Positions 1 to 4,452 of a stretch of 6,772 nucleotides of DNA are shown here, one piece after another. The notes below the pieces were generated by a model. The model was not told the DNA's origin. It saw only the letters and a list, made by a program, of their open reading frames with translations, and made no database searches. This DNA is from a bacterium (GTDB taxonomy: Bacteria > Krumholzibacteriota > Krumholzibacteria > LZORAL124-64-63): NCBI GenBank assembly GCA_003646045.1, contig QNDV01000124.1, forward strand, positions 1 to 6,772, given 5' to 3'. Position 1 is the first letter of the stretch, and the number at the start of each line of letters is the position of its first letter. Both the position numbers and the translations under genes were made by a program.

Positions 1-216
1 CGCATCCAGGCGCAACAATCGCCGCACCTCACGCCGGTAGACCGCCAGAACCGAACCCAGGGTCCCCAGATGCAGGACGACATCGAAGAACACGTCGCCT
101 TCACGGGTGTCCAGAACGTGCTGCATCAACACCAGATGGCCCGAACTGCTGACGGGCAGAAACTCGGTCAACCCCTGGACAATCGCCAGGACCAGCAGAC
201 TTATCAGTTCAATCAT
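1..216 (-). CDS. uppP: Undecaprenyl-diphosphatase (UppP/BacA), N-terminal part, cut by the window edge
   Basis: UppP is an integral inner-membrane phosphatase that dephosphorylates undecaprenyl diphosphate so the lipid carrier can be reused for peptidoglycan and other cell-envelope polymers. Only the first 72 codons are visible and the frame is open to the left edge. The translation opens MIELISLLVLAIVQGLTEF and continues with LPVSSSGHLVLMQ, which matches the family's first conserved block: the (E/Q)xxxE motif is QGLTE at residues 14-18, followed by the PVSSSGH segment. A second helix-like stretch, VVLHLGTLGSVLAVYRRE, also fits. The later PGxSRSxxT motif lies outside the window. The ATG overlaps the end of the TPR gene by 8 bases (ATGATTGA), which suggests translational coupling. 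A GAGG lies only 3 bases upstream, so an independent ribosome site is weak. Identity is firm; completeness cannot be judged. Confidence 0.93.
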   Translation of the reverse strand, partial: MIELISLLVLAIVQGLTEFLPVSSSGHLVLMQHVLDTREGDVFFDVVLHLGTLGSVLAVYRREVRRLLRLDA

Positions 217-1072
217 GATCCTCGGTCAGGGAGCGGGCCAAACCGTAATGTAACCGGGCCTCCTGGTGGAGACCGACAGCATCGCAGGTCAGGGCCAGTT
301 CGTAATGGATGCGACCGTCCTCGGGGCAGGCTTCCAGGGCTGCCTCCAGACTGGCCCTTGCCTCCTCGAATTCCTCGAGTTTCCGCAGGCAGACACCCAG
401 GTGGTAGGGAATGCGAGCCAGGCGGGGAGCCAGCCGGGCTGCGTGACGAAATCTCTCGCAGGCTGCCCGGTACATACCGGTTCGCTGCAGGCACAGGGCT
501 GCGTGGTAATGTCCCAGGGCAAAACCGGGTTCCTCGGCGATGCTACGCTCAAAGCACTCCCGCGCCCGGCCGAATTCCTGCCTGGCGTAGTAGACCAGGC
601 CCAGATTAAGAACCGCTTCCGCATCGGGCTCGATATCGATGGCTGCTTCGAAACAGCGGATGGCTTCCTCGGTGCGTCCTTCCTCGGCATGGATCGCGCC
701 CAGATTGTGGTGGGCCACTGCTGAACGTCCACGCCCGAGGGCACGCTTGTAGGCTCGCATGGCCTCGGCGGGTTGGCCGAGCCGGTCATGGCACACTCCG
801 AGATTCGTCAGCGCCCGCACGGGATCCGCCGCGCCGGCTGCCGCCCGTTCAAAACTCGACAGGGCCGCGCCCGGGTCGTTCAGCTTGAGCAGAACGCAAC
901 CCAGCCGGTAATGCCAGGCAGGCTGATCCGGACTCACAACGAGGGCCGACTCGTAGGAACTGCGGGCCGCGTCCAGGTGACCGGCTTCTTCGGCCTGCCG
1001 TCCCTGGGCGAAGGTCTCCTGTCCGCTCGTGCTGTCGTCGGCGGGAAGTGGTGCTGCTGCCGGTGTCGTCAT
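209..1072 (-). CDS. Tetratricopeptide-repeat (TPR) protein, about eight repeats
   Basis: This 287-residue protein is almost entirely TPR units, the helix-turn-helix repeat that forms a superhelical scaffold for protein-protein contacts. After a short Ala/Pro/Ser-rich N-terminus (residues 1-17), about eight 33-34-residue units follow one another to the C-terminus. Each has the typical small and aromatic positions, for example AWHYRLG near 52, AHHNLGAIHAEEG near 120, VLNLGLVYYA in the middle, IPYHLGVCLRKL and IHYELALTCDAVG near the end. No signal peptide, membrane helix or catalytic domain is seen, so it is probably a cytoplasmic scaffold. It follows the MglA-like GTPase by 72 bases and overlaps uppP by 8, so the three are probably cotranscribed. 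The ATG at 1072 was chosen because the repeats begin soon after it and no good ribosome site lies upstream of the in-frame GTG at 1114. TPR folds do not reveal the partner; the adjacent GTPase is one candidate by context only. Confidence 0.88.
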   Translation of the reverse strand: MTTPAAAPLPADDSTSGQETFAQGRQAEEAGHLDAARSSYESALVVSPDQPAWHYRLGCVLLKLNDPGAALSSFERAAAGAADPVRALTNLGVCHDRLGQPAEAMRAYKRALGRGRSAVAHHNLGAIHAEEGRTEEAIRCFEAAIDIEPDAEAVLNLGLVYYARQEFGRARECFERSIAEEPGFALGHYHAALCLQRTGMYRAACERFRHAARLAPRLARIPYHLGVCLRKLEEFEEARASLEAALEACPEDGRIHYELALTCDAVGLHQEARLHYGLARSLTEDHD

Positions 1073-1144
1073 GGAGCGAATGTACCCCACCCGCGATTGC
1101 GGGTCAACGGGCACGGTGGCGGGCTCGCGGGTGAGCCTGCGAGG
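1073..1144 (-). promoter_or_regulatory. GTPase-TPR intergenic spacer with two alternative hairpins
   Basis: On the minus strand this spacer carries ACCCGC twice and its complement GCGGGT once. The first ACCCGC (1132-1127) is the loop of a hairpin with a perfect 5-bp inner stem, GGCTC/GAGCC (1137-1133 with 1126-1122), starting shortly after the GTPase stop. The second ACCCGC (1104-1099) pairs with GCGGGT (1094-1089) across a 4-base loop, 16 bases before the TPR ATG. The first copy could instead pair with the same GCGGGT, so the two folds can compete. There is no T-run after either hairpin, so an intrinsic terminator is unlikely. A role in mRNA processing or in setting TPR translation is inference only; GC-rich sequence produces such pairings by chance. 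Confidence 0.3.
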
Positions 1145-2005
1145 TCAGAAACGGTCGTCGTCACCGACTGTGATTTCCAGTTGGACCGTCAGCGGCCCCT
1201 CCCCCTCCAGCAGGCGCCGCGGGATCCTCACCGGAACAACGATGGCCGGGCGGAGCCCTTCCATCAGGGCATTCTGTCGGGCCAGGGTCGAGCTCTCCAA
1301 CTCCACTCCCGGCACAGGCGGACCATAATCCAAGCCCATACTGTCGGCGGCAGGCTCGTCAGCCGATTGCGTTGTCGGTGAGGGTTCCGGGGTCGGGGGT
1401 GGCGGATCAGTCGGGGCTGCCGCCGCGGGTGCGGATACCGGGTCAGGAACAGTCTCGGGCTGGCTCTTGAGGTGATTGATGGCCAGTCCCAGAATCGATT
1501 TGAGAGTCTCCTTGACCCCTTCGCCCCGGGCGCTGTCGGCTGGGTAGGACAACAGTCCCCAGGGATTCAACAGGCTCTCGAGGCGATCCACGGGCAGGGC
1601 GTCGGGGGCACCGCGCCGGTTATACTGGATAACCACCGGTACATCCATCAGGTCACGGCCCCAGCTCTCCAGGTAGATCTTCAGGGCCTCGAATGCGGAT
1701 AGACTCTGATCCAGATGAGCCGCGCCCGAGTCCACGGCGAAAACCACCGCGTCGAAGGGAGCGCGCTCACTCATGCCGGCGGTACGCAGCCGCTCGCGGC
1801 CGGCGTCCACCGACTGCACCAGAACCTGCCAGACACCTCCGTCCGGCTGGTTGTAATTGAAAGCGATCTGGCGCTCCGGATCCTCGACCGCCATGGCCAG
1901 GCGGGAATCCGGTGGAATGGTCCGGTGCACGAGAGCGAGATTTTCCCGTTTGCCAACGCCGGCTGCACCATAATAGAGCAATCGGCAGGCTCTGGTCGCT
2001 GTCAT
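1145..2005 (-). CDS. MglA-like small GTPase-fold protein with degenerate nucleotide motifs and a C-terminal extension
   Basis: This 286-residue protein resembles MglA, the Ras-like GTPase that sets cell polarity and gliding in Myxococcus. The match is seen in LLYYGAAGVGK at 9-19 (MglA has YYGPGLCGK), FDAVVFAVDS at 84-93, VVIQYNRR at 124-131 and GEGVKETLKSI near the end of the domain at 161-171. Key residues are altered. The P-loop Ser/Thr after the Lys is Arg20, the NKxD guanine motif reads NRRG (129-132), and the switch II region is VDAGRE. Nucleotide binding or hydrolysis is therefore doubtful. A Pro/Ala-rich linker (about 183-235) leads to a short predicted strand-rich tail, including IVVPVRIPRRLL, which may be a docking element. 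The ATG at 2005 has a weak GGTGG upstream; a GTG at 2020 with AGGGAG nine bases before it is an equally reasonable start. First gene of a likely operon with the TPR gene and uppP. Confidence 0.82.
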   Translation of the reverse strand: MTATRACRLLYYGAAGVGKRENLALVHRTIPPDSRLAMAVEDPERQIAFNYNQPDGGVWQVLVQSVDAGRERLRTAGMSERAPFDAVVFAVDSGAAHLDQSLSAFEALKIYLESWGRDLMDVPVVIQYNRRGAPDALPVDRLESLLNPWGLLSYPADSARGEGVKETLKSILGLAINHLKSQPETVPDPVSAPAAAAPTDPPPPTPEPSPTTQSADEPAADSMGLDYGPPVPGVELESSTLARQNALMEGLRPAIVVPVRIPRRLLEGEGPLTVQLEITVGDDDRF

Positions 2006-2072
2006 CGTGTTTACCACCACGCTCGTATTCTCCCTGAAAGGCAAGGCTTTACACTCTCTCACGATTTGCGGA

Positions 2073-2087
2073 CCACTCCCCGAGTGG
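2073..2087. repeat. Short perfect inverted repeat upstream of the GTPase operon
   Basis: CCACTC and GAGTGG flank a 3-base CCC spacer, about 70 bases upstream of the GTPase ATG. It could be a transcription-factor operator or a small RNA hairpin at the start of the transcript. Neither is shown, and a 6-bp dyad can occur by chance. Confidence 0.25.
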
Positions 2088-2189
2088 AAGCCACGGCATC
2101 GAGCAGCAAGCCACGTGCCAGTACGGGGAGAGCCCCACGCCGCTGTTGGCCTTTTTCAGGCAGGATACTTGCATATGTTCGACTCCGGA

Positions 2190-2207
2190 GCCCGGTACGC
2201 CCGGTAC
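2190..2207 (+). repeat. Tandem 9-base direct repeat (GCCCGGTAC x2)
   Basis: Two identical head-to-tail copies lie 62 bases upstream of the plus-strand gene's ATG. Direct repeats spaced near one helical turn can be operator half-sites, but here the spacing is 9 bases and only two copies exist, so it may be incidental. Confidence 0.3.
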
Positions 2208-2268
2208 ATGGGCCCACAAGAGGGAATGGAGACCCGCCAGCGGACGGCTGGATGCCAGGAGCGGCCAG

Positions 2269-2712
2269 ATGACGACCACCAATACCGACCGGATCCTTCG
2301 CACCATGTTTGCCCGTCTTCTCCAGTTGGAGATCGACGATGACATGACCACCAAGCTCTGCGCCGTCATAGACAGCGTCACGGATCGCCTGGGCGGTAAT
2401 TTCGACTTGGAAACGGTCCAGGGGCAGAATACCTTTCGCGCCCTGTTGTGCTCCATGGTCGTCCACGGCTGGGGCAACGGCATGCATCCGTTCCACAATC
2501 CCGCCGAGAACCAGAGCGGAGATCCGGTGGATGTTCGGGTCAGCAAGGACATCCTCATGTCCATGGCCGATCTGCAGGCCCTGCGCTATGTGAAGAAGGA
2601 CGCCCAGGGACGAGTGAAACAAGCCCTGTTCGAGCCGGACCACAACGAGCGCATCCGCCAGAACATCGATGACATCCTCGCCCAGATAAGTCAGAACAAG
2701 TGGCAGGACTGA
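2269..2712 (+). CDS. Conserved-looking protein of unknown function, 147 aa
   Basis: I do not recognise a family. The product is soluble, with no signal peptide, membrane helix or Cys/His metal-binding cluster. The N-terminal part looks helical (ILRTMFARLLQLEI at 9-22, then TTKLCAVIDSVTDRL at 27-41). The middle is rich in Gly, His and Pro (VVHGWGNGMHPFHNP, 64-78), which looks like a structured loop or small active-site-like patch. The C-terminal part is polar and probably helical (about 93-145). The start was set at 2269 because AGGAG lies 7 bases upstream; the frame is open further up to about 2146, but the extra 41 codons are rich in Pro, Gly and Arg and look non-coding. It is the only plus-strand gene, is transcribed divergently from the GTPase operon and ends at a hairpin terminator. 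That it is a real gene is supported by the ribosome site, the terminator and balanced residue composition. Confidence 0.78.
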   Translation: MTTTNTDRILRTMFARLLQLEIDDDMTTKLCAVIDSVTDRLGGNFDLETVQGQNTFRALLCSMVVHGWGNGMHPFHNPAENQSGDPVDVRVSKDILMSMADLQALRYVKKDAQGRVKQALFEPDHNERIRQNIDDILAQISQNKWQD

Positions 2713-2755
2713 CCCCACCGGTCGGTTGACCACGGGATCATTCCCCTACGACAGG

Positions 2756-2785
2756 AACGCGGCCCCACCAGGAGGCCGCGTTTCT
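2756..2785. terminator. Hairpin terminator between convergent genes, probably bidirectional
   Basis: A perfect 9-bp inverted repeat, AACGCGGCC (2756-2764) with GGCCGCGTT (2774-2782), encloses a 9-base loop. On the plus strand it runs into TTTCTCT, on the minus strand into AACGCGG followed by TTCCTG. The T-tracts are short, but the strong GC stem sits 44 bases after the plus-strand stop and 23 bases beyond the stop of the minus-strand zinc-ribbon gene, where both transcripts would need to end. Confidence 0.72.
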
Positions 2786-2807
2786 CTGACATGATGGGCT
2801 GGTCGGA

Positions 2808-3401
2808 TCAGAAGACTTTCTCTCCGTCAGCCAGGATCTCATTCAAGGCATCGCGGAAGTGGTTGGTGCTGTTCGCCACTTCGGGCGTAACCTTCTGCTT
2901 GTACAACTCCCACGATTTCTTGATCTCGGCGCCCAGGGATTCCAGCAGGTTACCCTCAGCCAGGGCCGCATCGCGCATCTCGCGGTTGTAGACCAGGATA
3001 TCCGACACCAGGGCACGTGCCAGCATTTCCTCTTTGCTGCGGCGCTTGCGACCGCCGCCGGCCTGGGTCGCTGCTGCCGGTGCGGGTACCGGCTCCATGG
3101 TGGCGGCGGGGGCGGAGTTCGCCGGCGCAGTCTGGTCCGGTTTGGCGGCAGCCGGCACCGTAGCGGCAACGGGCTCCGGAATCGCCACAGGATCAGGAGA
3201 CGGGGCGGAAGCAGCCGCGGCCGGCGAGGTGAAACCCGACTCGAGCCCGTTCATGGATCCCGAGGTTTCGGTAACGGCAGCCGCACCGTCCATTTCAAAG
3301 ACACCTTGGCAATCGGGGCAACGCACACGGATCCGGCGTGGCGGTACCCTGGACGCGTCCAGGCGGTATCGGGTCTGGCAAACGGTGCAGGTGGTGATCA
3401 T
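2808..3401 (-). CDS. MJ0042-type zinc-ribbon protein with Ala/Pro linker and conserved C-terminal helical domain
   Basis: The 197-residue product starts with a finger-like zinc ribbon: Cys5, Cys8, Cys28 and Cys31 (TCTVCQTRYRLD then VRCPDCQGVFEM), the MJ0042 pattern common at the N-terminus of proteins in myxobacteria, Acidobacteria and related groups. An Ala/Pro-rich, low-complexity linker follows (about 39-115), then a basic patch (GRKRRSKEE) and a ~75-residue helical tail with LVSDILVYNREMRD, SLGAEIKKSWELYKQK and FRDALNEILADGEKVF. I recall similar tails in zinc-ribbon proteins of several environmental phyla but know of no assigned function; nucleic-acid or protein binding by the ribbon is inference. 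The ATG at 3401 is preceded by AAGGAG, spaced 6 bases, and places the ribbon directly at the N-terminus. The frame stays open upstream to 3485, but with an unlikely sequence. It lies 112 bases after the M28 gene on the same strand and could share its transcript. Confidence 0.85.
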   Translation of the reverse strand: MITTCTVCQTRYRLDASRVPPRRIRVRCPDCQGVFEMDGAAAVTETSGSMNGLESGFTSPAAAASAPSPDPVAIPEPVAATVPAAAKPDQTAPANSAPAATMEPVPAPAAATQAGGGRKRRSKEEMLARALVSDILVYNREMRDAALAEGNLLESLGAEIKKSWELYKQKVTPEVANSTNHFRDALNEILADGEKVF

Positions 3402-3513
3402 GCCCCGCTCCTTTTGGGTTCCGGGATGGTTTTCAACAGTGTCTCCACCGGAAGGGATCGGCTCACCAGCGGGGAAATTTAGCACCGAAATACCGGAATG
3501 CCCCAGATCCGGG
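3402..3513 (-). other. Spacer between the M28 gene and the zinc-ribbon gene
   Basis: It holds the zinc-ribbon gene's ribosome site (AAGGAG, 3413-3408) near one end. I see no intrinsic terminator for the M28 gene and no convincing promoter; an AT-rich TGCTAAATTT near 3478-3487 could be a -10-like element, but no matching -35 is evident. Confidence 0.35.
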
Positions 3514-4452
3514 TTAGGGGTGGTATACCAGGTCCACCACCAGTTCCCCCACCTGCCCCAGGCTTTCCGGGGCGCATATGTCCGGGGTATCGGCCAAGGT
3601 GTGCCATTGGGGAAAATCGAAGTCGATGAGGTCCACCGCCGGCACGCCTATCCTGAGGAACGGTTCGTGGTCGTCGATGACCGCCGGACCCGGTTCTGGG
3701 ACAAAGGCCGCCAGGCCCAGACGCTCGGCCCGGGAGAAGACCTCACGGGTCCAGGCCGGGGCCCGCACCAGTGACAACCGTTCCATGGGAATGCGGAGAT
3801 CGATCTCGCCTACCATGTCCAGCAGGATCATGCCCCTGGGCTGGCCGTCGGCCAGTGGACCGCCCATGTCACGCCAGGTCTCGGCCAGGTGTTGGCTGCC
3901 CAGGCAGTAACTGCCCGGATCACGGGGGATTCCTGCGTCCTCGCCATCGAAGAAAATAACATCCACGCCCCGGGGCGGTGCCTGGACCGACATGATCTCC
4001 AGCAGGTGCAACAGGACCGCCACACCGCTGGCACCATCGTTGGCACCGATGATTGGTTCCTGGCGCCGCGCGGGGTCCGGATCCCGGTCGGCCACGGGAC
4101 GGGTATCGTAGTGTGCGCCCAGCCAGAGGCGGTCGCCGCCGCGAGGCCCGACACTCACCACCAGGTTGCAGATCTCCACGGTCTCGCCGGTCATTGGATG
4201 GGTCGCTTCGAAGCAGTCGCGCACCGTATGCAGATCCAGATCGCGAGCGTGTTCCTCGATGATTACGCGCAGCGCTTCCAGTTCCGGTGTACCCATGGGA
4301 CGGGGACCCAGATCACACTGGTCGCGCAGCAACTCCATGGCACGTTCGCCGCTGAATACCGGGGTATCCATGGCGGCGAGGGTATCCCGGCCGACAAATG
4401 ACAACACTGCGAGAACCATGGCCAGCAGCGGGAAGGTCCGTCTAGAAAACAA
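3514..4452 (-). CDS. Secreted M28-family metalloenzyme, glutaminyl-peptide cyclotransferase-like
   Basis: This 312-residue enzyme belongs to the M28 fold shared by zinc aminopeptidases and animal-type glutaminyl cyclases, which convert N-terminal Gln to pyroglutamate. Visible motifs: GAHYDTRP with His114, GANDGASG with zinc ligand Asp139, FFDGEDAG with catalytic-type Glu171 and ligand-type Asp172, LLDMVGE with Asp212, DDHEPFLRIGVP at 260-271 and FPQWHTLADTPD with Trp283-His284. The last two blocks closely follow human QPCT (DDHIPFLRRGVP and FPEVWHT), so cyclase activity is favoured over peptidase, although H114 would also allow two-metal binding. The TTG start at 4452 has GGAGG exactly 6 bases upstream and gives a clean signal peptide: FSRR, a hydrophobic run to about residue 20, and a probable cut near the LAA at 25-27. 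An ATG 11 codons later lacks a ribosome site and would shorten the signal. The start overlaps the SprA-like gene by 11 bases, implying coupled translation and a periplasmic or outer-membrane-linked role. Confidence 0.88.
   Translation of the reverse strand: MFSRRTFPLLAMVLAVLSFVGRDTLAAMDTPVFSGERAMELLRDQCDLGPRPMGTPELEALRVIIEEHARDLDLHTVRDCFEATHPMTGETVEICNLVVSVGPRGGDRLWLGAHYDTRPVADRDPDPARRQEPIIGANDGASGVAVLLHLLEIMSVQAPPRGVDVIFFDGEDAGIPRDPGSYCLGSQHLAETWRDMGGPLADGQPRGMILLDMVGEIDLRIPMERLSLVRAPAWTREVFSRAERLGLAAFVPEPGPAVIDDHEPFLRIGVPAVDLIDFDFPQWHTLADTPDICAPESLGQVGELVVDLVYHP

Larger units (their letters stand above)
2021..2268. promoter_or_regulatory. Divergent intergenic region between the GTPase operon and the plus-strand gene
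   Basis: About 250 bases separate two divergently transcribed genes, so promoters for both should lie here. It holds a perfect 6-bp dyad at 2073-2087 (CCACTC-CCC-GAGTGG) and two perfect tandem copies of GCCCGGTAC at 2190-2207. The most AT-rich stretch is around 2150-2180, containing TTTTT and TTGCATATG. No pair of hexamers with good sigma-70 spacing stands out on either strand, and Bacteroidota-style TTTG/TAnnTTTG boxes were not evident. The plus frame stays open from 2146, but the only start with a clear ribosome site is at 2269. Confidence 0.5.

Noticed and set aside
1081..1140. Hairpins after the GTPase gene as an intrinsic terminator
   Set aside because: No T-run follows either stem, and the downstream genes lie close together in the same direction.
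2146..2200. Possible sigma-70 promoter for the plus-strand gene (TTGGCC or TTGCAT with TATGTT or GGTACG)
   Set aside because: Spacing or hexamer match is poor in every combination, so it was not called.
2059..2733. A 224-codon minus-strand open frame antisense to the plus-strand gene
   Set aside because: The plus-strand gene has a clear ribosome site and terminator; the antisense frame has no good start signal and overlaps both the gene and the divergent promoter region.
3402..3485. Upstream extension of the zinc-ribbon protein to 3485
   Set aside because: The added residues contain no domain and would displace the ribbon from its usual N-terminal position; the ATG at 3401 has AAGGAG at 6 bases.
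2859..3774. Long plus-strand open frames over the zinc-ribbon and M28 genes
   Set aside because: They are Gly/Arg/Ala-rich shadows caused by high GC, while the minus-strand frames show zinc-ribbon and M28 motifs.
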